64,000 nt of DNA from Symbiodinium sp. CCMP2592 (GCA_905221615.1 CAJNDT010002857.1:682001-746000); one strand, 5' to 3'; positions 36,701-45,397 are shown, numbered from the stretch's first letter. The notes: generated from the sequence alone by a model not told the origin. Translations and numbers: made by a program.

Positions 36701-37476
36701 GAGTCAGACGGTTAGCAGACTTGGTGAGAACACACAATCTGTCCCCTGCCCTTATAAACTCAATGAAAGAATGGCTCCTCCAAGACATACAGGGTTCAGG
36801 ATTAGGCGTTTAGTGTTTAGGATGTTTAGGATAAACCATAAGCCCACAGCCCTGAAAACTAAGTGGCACTTTTGGGCATGATGGTCCTCATTTTGGCACT
36901 TTTTTATACATGCTCTTGGGTGCTTCTAAGCTTAATTACTTCCCAACAAACCAGGATCACTCAGCATCAAGCGGCTGCCACGATCTTTTCAACTCATCAC
37001 ACCTGACGCAGGAGTTGTCTTTCTCCTACTGGTGGCATCAATAGCACCGAGAACCTTTACACGCTAACCTCTGAGATTTAGGATGCCCCTGAACCCCAAA
37101 CCCTCAGCCCCCAACCCATAGCAGATCTGTCACCCGGTTCGGCACAAAACCTGTCTTGACGACAGCTGTATATGGAGAAGGAGATCTACCTTGCGAAGGT
37201 CGAGCCGATAAACAAGAGATATCGAGGCCTGAATGAAGATTAGGTTTGGGCTTCGGGGGTTTCTCATGGATAACTAGACCGGGACAAAACGGAAACACAA
37301 TCTCCATTCACTCAGACCTCTATCTCTTGTGCCTCTTATGGCCTTTGGATGTCTTGCTCGAAGGGGAATTGGCTTCCAGAAGTAGCTTGTTGACGCGTCC
37401 TCACTTCTACTTCAAGGTGCATGGACACATGCCGCCAACAACTACGATTACACTATATCTCAAGTGGCGCTCATAA
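18736..37476 (+). CDS. Gene 1: proposed multi-exon gene of unrecognised function, 3' end complete
   Basis: Proposed exons: 18736-18801, 20272-20347, 21494-21552, 22863-22956, 24690-24746, 24944-24992, 25525-25565, 26000-26059, 27432-27529, 30232-30333, 34006-34074, 35013-35100, 35195-35251, 36519-36576, 36955-37011, 37181-37226, 37364-37476. All junctions keep phase and give about 395 residues ending at TAA (37474-37476). Donors are again GT, GC or GA, and most acceptors are AG|G. The product is rich in aliphatic helix-like segments, for example TWIFLYGISLVYVWMEMF, ELADLLKVFVNVAKRQAATG, YAQYVAVLALLVAEGISSGF and ILLEILEDVLVHVLPRSDYW. I recognise no domain; a helical-repeat protein is possible but unproven. 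Because donors may be GT, GC or GA, phase matching is weak evidence on its own. Several exons could be wrong, and the 5' end is missing. Confidence 0.5.
19174..19288 (+). mobile_element. Truncated family A element between 17-bp direct repeats
   Basis: The core and right end of family A (to CGTTTTCGGAAACCCC) occupy 19191-19271. AACTGTGAGCTTTTGGG is present identically at 19174-19190 and 19272-19288. Confidence 0.75.
19754..19868. mobile_element. Family C element
   Basis: TACTTGGAGGTTCATGGGTA to complement, with TATAAGT arms around ATAACCCATATTAGGG. Confidence 0.88.
20272..20347 (+). CDS. Gene 1 exon (proposed)
   Basis: After GAAAG (AG|G) it reads TWIFLYGISLVYVWMEMFSP then EMAA, with GC-rich third positions. 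A GT donor (GCAGT|GTGTCT) leads in phase to ELADLLKVF at 21494. The hydrophobic stretch could be a membrane helix. Unrecognised. Confidence 0.45.
21377..21486. mobile_element. Family H element ending 7 bases before a proposed exon
   Basis: TAATGTAGGAACCTGATTAA to TTAATCAGGTTCCTACATTA, intact. Confidence 0.88.
21494..21552 (+). CDS. Gene 1 exon (proposed), beside a palindromic element
   Basis: The acceptor CGGCAG lies 7 bases after the right end of a family-H palindrome (21377-21486). It reads ELADLLKVFVNVAKRQAAT. The donor is ACCG|GCACTT (GC). Another frame stays open further (reading KQLPALRIPVANRNPRTICG), so the frame choice is uncertain. Confidence 0.42.
22002..22101 (+). mobile_element. 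Family A element
   Basis: Complete: GGGAGTTTCCGAAAAT to TCTTCGGAAACTCCC with core ACTATTTAGGGTACTATA. Confidence 0.85.
22160..22295. mobile_element. Family D palindromic element
   Basis: TACTTGGAGGGTCGGGGGAC to GTCCCCCGACCCTCCAAGTA. Related to family C in its TACTTGG end. Confidence 0.88.
22363..22466. repeat. Family P palindromic repeat
   Basis: AGAGTAGGTAACCTGCCACC with a complementary AGGTTAACCTGTAG end; related copies at 31289-31402, 30561-30655 and 37666-37756 share AGTAGGTAACCT. Confidence 0.65.
22515..22567. repeat. (TA)n/(TATG)n microsatellite
   Basis: ATATAGATATAGATATATAT-type sequence; similar short arrays at 14050-14165 (TGTG/TATG), 24800-24930 and 57828-57875. Confidence 0.9.
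22863..22956 (+). CDS. Gene 1 exon (proposed)
   Basis: The acceptor is TTCTTCAG|GC. It reads EAVRLVSLLSVTARSPSWAW then LRWAQAERAG with very high GC at third positions, one of the clearest coding signals in the left half. The donor is GGGGA|GCCTTG (GC, phase 2). Confidence 0.5.
22970..23157 (+). mobile_element. Family A long variant, left end degraded
   Basis: Carries the GGGATCTATAAGGGTTC unit, then GAGTTTCCGGAAATTGG, the family core and right end TTTTCGGAAACTCCC. It lies just downstream of the proposed exon at 22863-22956. Confidence 0.75.
23796..23885. mobile_element. Family I palindromic element
   Basis: CTTACCTTTGCTGAATAGGG to CCCTACTAACCAAAGGTAAG. Confidence 0.83.
24058..24162 (+). mobile_element. 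Family N element
   Basis: AATATAGGGGGCCTAAAGAG to TAACTACTAAGGCCCTTATA. Confidence 0.76.
24280..24394. mobile_element. Family C element
   Basis: Complete inverted termini and the same ATAACCCATATTAGGGG centre; it precedes a family-A copy by 26 bases. Confidence 0.88.
24421..24523 (+). mobile_element. Family A element, flanks ATTT
   Basis: GGGAGTTTCCGAAAAC to TTTTCGGAAACTCCC. ATTT is on both sides. Confidence 0.85.
27122..27242 (+). mobile_element. Family M palindromic element
   Basis: CCCAGACCCCCGGGAGGATC to TCCTTTCGGGGGTCTGGG around TTAGTAGTATAGGGCCCC. Confidence 0.87.
27432..27529 (+). CDS. Gene 1 exon (proposed)
   Basis: The acceptor is CCGAG|GAAG. It reads KLHTGYAQYVAVLALLVAEG then ISSGFSRPAALS with a GC donor (TCGG|GCCACA). 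Joining to 30232 gives ALSGILLEILEDVL. The hydrophobic run AQYVAVLALLV could be a buried or membrane helix. Confidence 0.5.
27963..28232. mobile_element. Family D element split by about 130 nt of coding-like sequence
   Basis: Left arm TTGGAGGGGCAGGGGACCTA and right arm GTCCCCTGCCCCTCCA enclose a non-palindromic, open-frame stretch. Partial left arms also occur at 27763 and 27868. Confidence 0.7.
28030..28540. other. Coding-like segment, strand unresolved, inside a gene 1 intron
   Basis: Both strands are open and look protein-like. Plus: about 28283-28435 reads LDLRVQHPLYHLDFLLHHGI and ends at a consensus GAG|GTGAGT donor. Minus: frames read AFHTHNEVWLSNQIDVRFLQ and QLTSAVLEALAQANFQHPYR, but joining them needs a 32-nt intron. 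A further minus reading VDTMSSRKHIGFGRATVVLV (about 28041-28130) lies between the arms of a family-D palindrome. Neither strand fits gene 1 phases. Confidence 0.3.
28757..28856 (+). mobile_element. Family N element
   Basis: ACTACAGGGCCATAAAGAAT to TAATTATTACGGCCCCTATA. Confidence 0.78.
29245..29358. mobile_element. Family H element, reverse
   Basis: TAATGTAGGATCCTGATATG to CTTTATCAGGTTCTTACATT. Confidence 0.82.
30232..30333 (+). CDS. Gene 1 exon (proposed)
   Basis: The acceptor is ACTTGAG|GC. It reads ILLEILEDVLVHVLPRSDYW then RRRRLDGQCRSPG with strongly GC-biased third positions. The donor is GGGAG|GTCTTA (GT), and the next exon at 34006 also begins GTCTT, so intron ends carry a short direct repeat. 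Confidence 0.5.
31185..31291 (+). mobile_element. Family G element, near-identical to 17895 copy
   Basis: Same ends and centre as 17895-18001 with only a few substitutions. Confidence 0.88.
31475..31574 (+). mobile_element. Family A element
   Basis: AGGAGTTTCCGAAAAC to TTTCCGGAAACCCC with core AATAAGGATCCTACTATT. Confidence 0.8.
31873..32053. mobile_element. Family C element with duplicated right end
   Basis: Arms 31876-31975 are slightly degraded. A second right end (AACTACCCATGAACCTCCAAG) follows after about 50 nt of CCCTAAA/TAGATCCC sequence, so the right end has been split by an insertion or duplicated. Confidence 0.75.
32156..32265. mobile_element. Family B element, flanks CTTA
   Basis: Complete inverted termini. 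Internal ATTCCTTATGGGGGTAATAT is shared with the copies at 13817 and 63497. CTTA borders both ends. Confidence 0.88.
32338..32434 (+). mobile_element. Family N element
   Basis: TGTAGGGGCCCCACGAATTA to AAGTATTAAGGCCCCAATA. Confidence 0.75.
34896..35000 (+). mobile_element. Family N element just upstream of a proposed exon
   Basis: TAGGGCCTGGAATAACTACC to AAAAAGGCCCCTACA; core TATACTATTTTGGAGGGCTC and AGTATAATGGGCCC. The exon acceptor follows 12 bases later. Confidence 0.8.
35013..35100 (+). CDS. Gene 1 exon (proposed)
   Basis: The acceptor CCTGACAG|GA sits 12 bases after the right end of a family-N palindrome. It reads AGYIHGVCDMPIPKELRVVD then ALIWETPL and has a canonical CTCAG|GTGCAG donor. 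The following exon at 35195-35251 continues RRDTEFLLGALVKLTVAQVQ. Confidence 0.5.
35411..35518. mobile_element. Family C element, degraded
   Basis: GGCAGTTATAAGCGGAGTTA to complement, ending CATGAACCCCCAAGTAC. Confidence 0.75.
36955..37226 (+). CDS. Gene 1 exon pair (36955-37011 and 37181-37226, proposed)
   Basis: The first part follows AACCAG (AG|G) and reads DHSASSGCHDLFNSSHLTQ with a GA donor (CAG|GAGTTG). The second follows GAGAAG and reads EIYLAKVEPINKRYR with a GC donor (GAG|GCCTGA). Both intron ends show AG|GAG. The spliced reading SSHLTQEIYLAKVEPINKRY is open and looks protein-like. Confidence 0.45.
37364..37476 (+). CDS. Gene 1 terminal exon with stop codon (proposed)
   Basis: The acceptor is CTCGAAG|GG. 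It reads ELASRSSLLTRPHFYFKVHG then HMPPTTTITLYLKWRS and ends at TAA. The frame is open without interruption from the acceptor to the stop, in the phase set by the previous exon. No polyadenylation signal was identified, which is usual for dinoflagellates. Confidence 0.48.
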
Positions 37477-37924
37477 CGTAGAACTGTTTTTGTTACCTTA
37501 GTAAGAAGCTTGCTTCCGACTCTCCCTGGACCTGAAAGCTGCCACTGCTTCTGAACCCTGGGCCCGTTTTAAGTGCAGCTAGGCAGCTCTAACCGTTAGC
37601 TGCGCCACATAAGCTCCCAAAGCCCTATACCTATACCCCACGACCTAAAACCCGCAGTAGCTGAGTAGGCAACCTCTAACCCTTTTGGGGTTTATATGAT
37701 CCTACCATACTTCAAAAGGCTAACCTTTTTTTAGGGCCAGGGTATTCAGCCCCTAAGGCTATCAAAGCCCCTGCAAGCACCGAAGATCCGAGCCTTTTGA
37801 GCTTCCAGCTCCTCAGCTTGCCTTCCTTACCCTGCATTAGTAGGGAATCGAGGGGGCCTTTAAAGGGATCTATAGGGTTCCTTTAAAGGGATCTATAGGG
37901 CTTTAGGGTTCCTTTAAAGGGATA

Positions 37925-38015
37925 CTTACCTTTGGTTAGTAGGGAATGGAGGAATGGGGTACAATTATAACTACTATTGCTACCATGCTTCCATTCCCTA
38001 CTAAGCAAAGGTAAG
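37925..38015. mobile_element. Family I element
   Basis: CTTACCTTTGGTTAGTAGGG to CCCTACTAAGCAAAGGTAAG; lies downstream of the gene 1 stop. Confidence 0.87.
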
Positions 38016-38698
38016 CTTCAGGTTGAGGCTTCACTGCCTTGGGGTTGCCGGCTTTGTGTTGAAGGAGCTGAAAGTACTGGAATAATCCACCGGTTCTGTG
38101 TCTGTCGTCTGCCAAAATGAAGATGAGTACTATGGGAGTTCATTATCATAAGCATAGTAAAACATACCCCAAAACCGTAGTCTAATCATCAAGGCCCCTA
38201 CAATAGGGTTGAAACCGGAACCCCACAGCAGTGGGTCCTGGTCCGCAGCTGAGCCTGGAAGGCTCTTCCATGCGCCGTAGCACAGCGATTGAATGTTGTC
38301 CAAAACTAGGTTGGATTTTGGGACGTTTTGTATGTTCCTTATTTGGGTTTATAAGGGACCCTATATATAAATATGCTTCAGGGTGTTTAAAGGCCAACCC
38401 AGTAAACCTTAAACCCTAAACCCTAAGGAGCTGGCACTGTCATAGGGGGCCAAAAAAGTTTTAGCCTTTCGGGGTTTAGTAGGGAGAAGGGTTCCCATAA
38501 TAGGGCTCAGTTTAAGGAATCCCTACCCCAAGAATCTTAAACCCCCCTTTTGGCCTCCCATCACACTGCGATTGAATGTTGCTTGATGTCTTTGCTTAGT
38601 CCAACACTAAGGCTCGAAATGGACAATTCCCTTTGGGATCACAGCAGTCATGAGTCATGAGGTGAGAAGCCACAACAATACAACCGATGCAGCCTAAG

Positions 38699-38789
38699 CT
38701 TACCTTTGGTTAGTAGGGAACGGAAGAAAGGTAGTAATAGTAGTTGTAATTGTACCCCATTCCTCCATTCCCCACTAACCAAAGGTAAG
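38699..38789. mobile_element. Family I element, reverse, followed by a lone right end
   Basis: CTTACCTTTGGTTAGTAGGG to CCACTAACCAAAGGTAAG. An extra ATTCCCTACTAACCTAAGG end lies at about 38868-38888 after TAGATCCCTTTAAAGG units. Confidence 0.85.
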
Positions 38790-38934
38790 TGTCCCTTTAA
38801 AGGAACCCTAAACCCCTATAGATCCCTTTAAAGGAACCCTATAGATCCCTTTAAAGGCCCCCTCGATTCCCTACTAACCTAAGGTAAGTAAGGGGGGGCG
38901 GACAAGGCACTCGGAGAGTCAATGAGGAAGGATG

Positions 38935-39125
38935 CTGGTGATGATGCTGAACGATAAAGGTTATAATGATAATATTCATTTTACTAATAATATCAATAAT
39001 CATAATAATGGTGATAATGAAGATGATGATGATGATGATGGTGATGAACGATGATGCTGGAGGAAGATGGTGGCGGTGATGATGAAGAATGAGGCTGACA
39101 GATGATGATGATGATGATGATGATA
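38935..39125 (+). repeat. (GAT)n microsatellite, imperfect
   Basis: Runs of GATGATGAT interrupted by AATAAT. Minus-strand Ser/His/Ile-rich frames are artefacts. Confidence 0.93.
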
Positions 39126-39184
39126 GCCAAAGTGCTTTCGGGAAGGCGCAGCACAACCTCGAGCCATATCAACGCGACTGTGTA

Positions 39185-39242
39185 AGATGACAACATTCAT
39201 GGTGCTGCCCTGCTGGAACTACTGTTGCGCGAAGTGCTTGGA
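39185..39242 (+). CDS. Possible small exon, unassigned
   Basis: Reads DNIHGAALLELLLREVLGSL with GC-biased third positions, just downstream of a (GAT)n microsatellite and upstream of gene 2. It could be one of the missing 5' exons of gene 2, but the splice sites are unclear and no motif proves it. Confidence 0.22.
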
Positions 39243-39589
39243 TCTCTGCAAACCCTAAAGCCCAAAGCCTAAGCCCTAATTCCCAAATCTTGACTTGACC
39301 CCATGCCATCGAGAGAAAGTCCCTCGAACTGCGTCCGTGGGTAGAAGAAAGCTTTTCAGAGTACGGCGTTAAATAAACATCAAAATTGTTACAGTATGTT
39401 GAAACTACACCTTAATGGCATTGCTATAGCAGATCAACATATTATTCGCATTATGTTCTAGTCTGTTACTTAGTATAAGAACGGGCGGGGGGCATCCGTC
39501 TCATGAAAGGCAACTGGCTCAAAACCCCAAAAATCACAGACTACACGCAACCCGGAGCCGAAGCTACAACCTCTCACATCTAAACTCAT

Positions 39590-39718
39590 AGGGATCCTTA
39601 GGGGTGTAGGGGGGACGGGTGTAGGGGACTATATTTCCTTAAATAGGCCTTATTAGTCCTTATTATGGGCCTTAAGGCCCCCTACCCCCCTTCCCCCTAC
39701 ACCCCTAAGGATCCCTAT
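39590..39718. mobile_element. Palindromic element, family O
   Basis: ATAGGGATCCTTAGGGGTGT to ACACCCCTAAGGATCCCTAT around TATTTCCTTAAATAGGCC; a degraded relative lies at about 29080-29190. Confidence 0.82.
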
Positions 39719-39760
39719 GATAAACCAGAACTTCCAAACGAATGTCTTGGTTACAGATTC

Positions 39761-39861
39761 GGGTGGTTGTCAAAATTATGGTCCCCTTTTGGGTCCCGAA
39801 TATAATACGGCGCCTAATATTTAGGGTACCCAAAAAGGGGCCATAACTTTGACAACCACCC
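39761..39861. mobile_element. Family K element, reverse
   Basis: GGGTGGTTGTCAAAATTATG to CATAACTTTGACAACCACCC; reversed GGCGCCTAATATTTAGGG centre. Confidence 0.88.
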
Positions 39862-39920
39862 AGTTAGGATTCGGGTTTCAGCTTCTTGGAGAGGGCAACT
39901 GGACCTGAGGGATCAAGGCT

Positions 39921-40045
39921 TACTTGGAAGGGCAGGGGACTTAGTAAGTAGGTTATAAGTAGAGTTAGAAGTACCCTAAGTTGAGTTACCCCAATTAGAA
40001 CCCTATTTATGAACGACTTACTAAGTCCCCTGCCCCTCCAAGTAG
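39921..40045. mobile_element. Family D element
   Basis: TACTTGGAAGGGCAGGGGAC to GTCCCCTGCCCCTCCAAGTA, intact. Confidence 0.88.
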
Positions 40046-40529
40046 GGTTCACGGTAAAGGGGTTTTAGGCTTCAGGTAGAGGGTAAAGCTAGGGTCTGTG
40101 ACGAAGTTGGAGTTACTATAGGGGCCTGAGTAGTTGCCTACAGTATTTTGGGGGCTCCTTATGATAGTATACTCTACCTAAAAGGTAAAGTCAGGGTCTG
40201 TGACGAAGTATCTTCAGGCTTCGGTTTTCGGTTTGAGGCTTCGGGCTCAAGGGTTCCGCAATGCATTTATCATACTTGCCACGTAGTGTGCGGACGAAAC
40301 CTCATACACATTGCCCCTGTACCCTAGATCCGCAAACCCGAAACCCAAACCCCTGCTGCACACCCCTAAACCCTACCTTAACGTTCTTTTGCAGCGCCCA
40401 GCCCCAACGCGGAGCCACTCCTGCCAAAAAGTCCTGAAAAATGTTATTGGAAGGCATGTACACTGGCTAAGTGCTTTCAGGAAGATCCGAAAACTTAGTA
40501 CGTAAGGGTTACAAGAAAGGGAGTTATGC

Positions 40530-40631
40530 GGTTGATGATATGAATCCTGCGTCATTACCTTCATGACCCTAGACTGGGAATTATGGTAGATGCCTCATTC
40601 TGGATAATGCAGGATATATATCATCAGCCGT
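40530..40631. mobile_element. Family F element
   Basis: GTTGATGATATGAATCCTGC to GCAGGATATATATCATCAGC. Confidence 0.82.
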
Positions 40632-40836
40632 ATCTACACATGACCCAGCTGACGTGCTTCTAACCCCACTTGGGGTTGTTCTCCAAATTCGGGTCCCTAA
40701 AAGAGACCCGTTTCCCAAGTGCCATGACCCTCTAACAGGCAGGCAACTACGTCAAATTTTGGATATACGAAGCCCGAGTATCTGAGTCATAACCATCTTC
40801 ACGAGCTGTGGCTCAAATGAGCGGGGAACCCTTCTA

Positions 40837-41265
40837 GTGCCCTTAAAAGGGGTGGTGACCCGAACTCCCCGGCCCGCAACCTTTGACGATGAGACCTCAA
40901 CACCTGAGCCCTACGCCTTAAGACACTTAATAGACCCTACTGGCACAAACTACACCATACCTTACTTTACTTCAAACACTGTACACAAGGTTCAACAACA
41001 ACTAATGGGAGCTGTTGTCAAAAGACTCGGGTTGAAACCGCGGCCCCCAAACTTAGATTTTTGGGCTGACCTCGACCCTTTAAGGATAGTAGCTCTGCAA
41101 TTCAAACACTCCCATGCGGCTGTTGAAGCCCCCGTCTGCAAAATGTCACACCGACATTTCAAGAACAGTCTTAAACCCGACAACCCTAAACCTTCTCAGC
41201 AGAAGGGTGGTCAGATGGTGGAAGGGATTCCTCAGCAAAACAACATAAGGAGCCCCAAACCCTGA
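40837..41265 (+). CDS. ORF of 142 codons, unrecognised
   Basis: An open frame from Met with non-repetitive composition in its centre (LDFWADLDPLRIVALQFKHS), running into CCCTAAA-like sequence at its end. The opposite strand is open over part of it. It may contain an exon or be chance. Confidence 0.22.
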   Translation: MPLKGVVTRTPRPATFDDETSTPEPYALRHLIDPTGTNYTIPYFTSNTVHKVQQQLMGAVVKRLGLKPRPPNLDFWADLDPLRIVALQFKHSHAAVEAPVCKMSHRHFKNSLKPDNPKPSQQKGGQMVEGIPQQNNIRSPKP

Positions 41266-42057
41266 ACCATTTCCATACAAAATATAAGATCTCAAAACCC
41301 GAAACCCTCAAAATAGAAGCAAAATTAGGATGCATGTACCACGCCATGTGCGACTGACCTGCTTCTTCTGCCTGGCATCCTGCTGTTCTGCAGAGACGCT
41401 GAGCGTTTTGGGGTTCGTACCTGGAAGCCTGTGAAAGTGGGGTGTGGGGGTTAGGGTTTAGGGATTAGGGATTGGGGTTTAGGGTTTAGGGTGTACCAGG
41501 ACCCCCCAATGGCCCTTTAATGGAGGCCACTTAGGGCTTGGAGTTTGGAGGATTTGGGGTTAGGATCTAGGGCTTGGGGTTTAGGCTTCAGGGTTTCGGG
41601 TACTGTTGAGTAATGGACCCCTTTTTACAGTGCAGGGGGAGGCAGATACAATAATCACGGGTCTGCGTGGTTTGTACTTAGGGTGGCGTAGACCCCGGAT
41701 TACCGAAACCCTGTTCCTTTGCAGGCCCTAACTCCTAACTTCCGGGTTCTTAGAATCATCTGTATGGATTTAAATGGAAGGGGTTCGGCGTAAAAAAAAA
41801 TATGCGGTTTGTACTTCAGACTTGAGATCAGGGATTTGCGGCTCAGATTCTCAGAGTTTGTTAAAGTTTGGGGTTAAGAGTGTGAGGTTTGCGGTTTAGG
41901 GTTCAAGATTGAATGAGGGTTTGGGAGTTTAGGGTTTGTGGTGGATGCAAGTCAGCCCTGAACCTCAGCAAAAAGAAGCTTGGGTTGCTAAGACTAAACT
42001 TTCAAGGATGCTCTTCTTTTAACGGTTCCGGTGGCCGGGCGAACTGGGTAGTGGAAC

Positions 42058-42162
42058 TACTGTTGATGATATAAATCCTGCATTACCTTAAGGAGCTTAA
42101 ACTATGGGAATTATGGCATATTCCTTATTAGGGGTACTGCAGGATTCATATCATCAACCGTA
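42058..42162. mobile_element. Family F element
   Basis: ACTGTTGATGATATAAATCC to GGATTCATATCATCAACCGT with centre AAACTATGGGAATTATGG. Confidence 0.88.
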
Positions 42163-42556
42163 GGATCCGGAGTAGGCCCTGATTCCCTTTTTTAGGGTTT
42201 AGGTCGAAGTTCCCTTATAACCCCCTTTAAACGAAAAAGGGCACCCTTTTTATTCCTAGGTTACTCTTAGGTCTAGGGAATAAGTAGCCTTTGACTTCTG
42301 GTTGGTTTTATGACCCTTGTCATTGTACAGCTTAGTAGCTGGGCGGACACACTTTACACTTTTGGGGAGCATATTTCCACTATAAACTAGACGTGTACAT
42401 TTTTCCGGGCCTTATGAACTCAGGAACTAAGACAACCCCAGAGGCCTGCAGGAACGGTACAAGTAAGAGAAGGTGCGTACTTGAAGGCGGCTCAGGCTTG
42501 TCACCTGCCCTAAACCCTAAACCCCTAAACCCTACTTGGAGGTTCATGGGTAGCTA

Positions 42557-42632
42557 TGCGAGTTTCCGAAAATAGGGGATCCTAATATAGTACCCTAAAA
42601 GGTAGGATCCTTATTATAAGGACCCCAATAAT
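42557..42632 (-). mobile_element. Family A partial copy joined to a family C half-copy
   Basis: A left family-C arm (ACTTGGAGGTTCATGGGTAG, from about 42535) runs directly into GAGTTTCCGAAAATAGGGG and an inverted family-A core that stops short of the second end. Confidence 0.65.
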
Positions 42633-43232
42633 GCTTAAATCATAATAATAAGACCCTTGTACACGTAGTTCAAGGTATATTGGTTTCATGCTTCGTTAAG
42701 GAACATACCTTAGATTATAGAAGGCATCGTATTCTGGTTTAAGATATATTCCTGAATTTATCCATTCAATAGTATTGGGCTCGGTGGACACCTGGGTCCC
42801 GAAAACCTGAACCTAAGCCCCGAAGATTTCAACACACAAAACGACACCCCGCAACCCCATCCCCACACCCCCTGACGCCCTAAGCCCGGGAGCCCTCAAC
42901 CCCTCGACCCGGAACTCTCCTGAACCCGTATCCCTCGACTCAGAAACCTTTGAATCAAGAACCCTAGACTCCAAAAATCCTCCCAAACCCTAAACTGTAA
43001 AGGCCCTTTAACAAAGAAGCCCCTAAACCCTATAGGCCCGTTCAGAAGACCCCATAGGCCATAGGCCCTTTGAGACCCCTAAACCCTATAGACCCTTTAA
43101 GAAAACCCTACAGGCTCTTTAAGAAACCCATAGCCCTTTAAGGAAACCCTATAGGCCCTGGAAGAAAGCCTGAGAAATTCCTAGGATTGCCCTGGGAGCC
43201 CTCGCTGGATGGACTGCCTATGAGCCTGAAGA

Positions 43233-43735
43233 GCTCATCGGTCTCTTCGCTCAAAGGGTTTCGGGTTTTAGGGGCTTAGGCTTTAGGGATTAGGGGAGAG
43301 GGTTTAGGGGTTTCGGGGTTCCTGTAGGGTCTCCTTTCCTACACTATTTGGGTGAGGATTTACGGTTTTAGGGGCTAGGGGTTTAGGGTTTAGGGTTTAC
43401 GCTCATCGGTCTCTTCGCTCAAAGGGTTTACGGTTCACAATAAATTACCTACACTATTTGGAGGGGTTCCTTTAAACGGATCTACATAAGGGTTCCGATA
43501 AGGGACCTGAAAGGGTTCTATAAAGGAAGGGCTCATCGGTCTCTTCGCTCCGGGTTTATGGGAACACGCTAGGGTTTACGCTTTGAGGAGCTAGGGGTTT
43601 AGGGTTTAGGCTCATCGGCCTCTTGCTGAAAAGGGAACCCATTACAGAACCTAAAGGGGGTGCACAATATTTGCCTGTACCATCTTGGGGGTTTCCTATA
43701 AAGGATTCCATAAGGCTCATCGGTCTCTTTGCTCC
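43233..43735 (+). repeat. Five dispersed copies of GCTCATCGGTCTCTTCGCTC
   Basis: Exact or near-exact copies start at 43233, 43401, 43531, 43610 and 43715, separated by TTTAGGG-type repeats and family-N/A fragments. Spacing is 168, 130, 79 and 105 bases. Confidence 0.8.
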
Positions 43736-44154
43736 GGGTTTAGGGTTTTAGGGGCTTAGGGTTTAGGGGAGAGGGGAGAGGGTTCCTGTAGGGTTTAGGA
43801 GTTTAGGGGTTAGGGTTTTGGACTTTGGGGTTTGGGGTTTGGAGGTTTAGGGTTTAGGACTTTTCGTCAAGAGGCTTTCAGGGGTTCGAGAAGGGCTCTC
43901 TCAAGGGTTTCTGTTAAGGCTCTGTAAGGCGTCCTTTAAGTGCTCCGTTAAGGGATCTATGGCGATTCCTTTCAGGGTTCGGTTCGGGGGTCCAAGGGTT
44001 CGAGCCGGTCTGGGAACGTGGGGTTTAGGGATTAGGGTTGTTAGGGTTTAGGGTTTCGGGTTTCGGGCTCAATGTTCAGGGTTCATGCAACGGTTTCTAT
44101 TTATTCAAGCCTCTAGACTTCACTTGCACGCTTATGCTGTTGAGCTGACAGTTT

Positions 44155-44376
44155 GAGTGCAACCAAGGTATCATTGCTGCCTTCTTGGACTACCAGACGA
44201 ATTGGGACTTGCACTTAGCTTCAAGGCCTGCGGCAAAAAGGAACCCATCATCAACAGATACCACTCCAGTCACTATGCGGATTCAAACACTACCACCCTC
44301 CCCCCCTCCCGCTGCTTCCAATACGAAGTTCGAGTTCACAGAATTTCATGCCATCGCTTTGTCCTGGTTGTCTTGA
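44155..44376 (+). CDS. Coding-like open stretch, unassigned
   Basis: After ACCAAG (AG|G) one frame reads GIIAAFLDYQTNWDLHLASR and later NTKFEFTEFHAIALSWLS before a stop. It lies about 1 kb upstream of the first placed gene 2 exon, but its sequence does not match the expected start of the ligand-binding domain. A minus-strand frame is also open. Confidence 0.22.
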   Translation, partial: ECNQGIIAAFLDYQTNWDLHLASRPAAKRNPSSTDTTPVTMRIQTLPPSPPPAASNTKFEFTEFHAIALSWLS

Positions 44377-44740
44377 GGCTGATGCGACTACAACCTTGTA
44401 TCCATACTGACACCGCCCATGAAACTTCAATGGGAATATAACCTTGCACCAACCCTTATGGCAAGTGTCCGAAACTCCGTCAAAAAGCTTGATAAGCTTG
44501 TAAGCCCTTGTGAAAAGCGCCCGAGACTCGTTCCAAAAGCTTATAAACGGTGTCTAGTTTTTCGTGTCGCCCACTGTGAGGCTTGGCCCTCCCATCGTTG
44601 ATCTCCCTGGCGGGAAACACACGAATGCCCGGCAATGGTTTCTGTGGGGTTTGGGGTTTCGGGTGTTCCAGGGCAAGTGTTCTGAGTAGTGGATGCAGTT
44701 TCGGGGTGGTTCACAAAAGAATCACCCAAAGATCCTACTA

Positions 44741-44846
44741 ATTAAGACAGGCACCTTAAGAATTAGAACAGGCTTTTGGTGCCATTATACGAAAGTTGTA
44801 ACAAGGAGCCACAAAATAGTATTGGTAAATATTTGAGCCCCTGTAG
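44741..44846 (-). mobile_element. Family N element, reverse
   Basis: GGCACCTTAAGAATTAGAAC to AATATTTGAGCCCCTGTAG with core GAGCCACAAAATAGTATTGG. Confidence 0.78.
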
Positions 44847-45397
44847 TACTTGTGCTTGGGTCTGTATAGGGATCCCACAGACTCTGAGACTTTCCTAGGA
44901 CTTCTGGTCTCGTTAAGGGTCAAGGGTTTGCAGCGGTTCGGGGAAACGTGGCCAGTGGACCCTAGAGCATAAACCCAGATCCTTGCTTACATCAAAGCCC
45001 TAGCATCTCCAGAACCCTAAACCCTGATGCCAAAGCCCTCAACTATGCCTCAGGGTTCGGATAGGACCTTGCTGCTCTGGTGTCGATTTCCTAAACCCTA
45101 GTATAGGGGCCTCAATTAGTTCGAATGCTATTCTGCGGGTTCCTTATGACATGTACAATACATTATTCCCAAAAAAACCTGTTCTACTTGTTATTGCCAC
45201 TACACTATAGAACCCTACTTTAGGTTCTTTATAAAACCCTTCACAGGAGCCCTGTAATAGAAACCCTATTCTAACTGTTAAGGCCCTCTACCTTAAATCC
45301 CCAGTACAAACCCTACAAAGATGAATTTAAAGGAGCCCTTTGAAGGAACCTTATTCTAATACTTGAGCCTCAAAACCTACCGCCTGGCAATGTAGAG

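Larger units (their letters stand above)
37477..45397. other. Intergenic or 5'-intron region before gene 2
   Basis: Holds families I, K, D, F, O, L and A elements, a GAT microsatellite, CCCTATAGGCCC-like repeats at 42980-43170 and the 43.2-43.7 kb repeat set. The missing 5' exons of gene 2, including any signal peptide, are expected here but were not identified. Confidence 0.5.

Noticed and set aside
38851..39200. Ser/His/Ile-rich minus-strand ORFs
   Set aside because: Products of the imperfect (GAT)n microsatellite.
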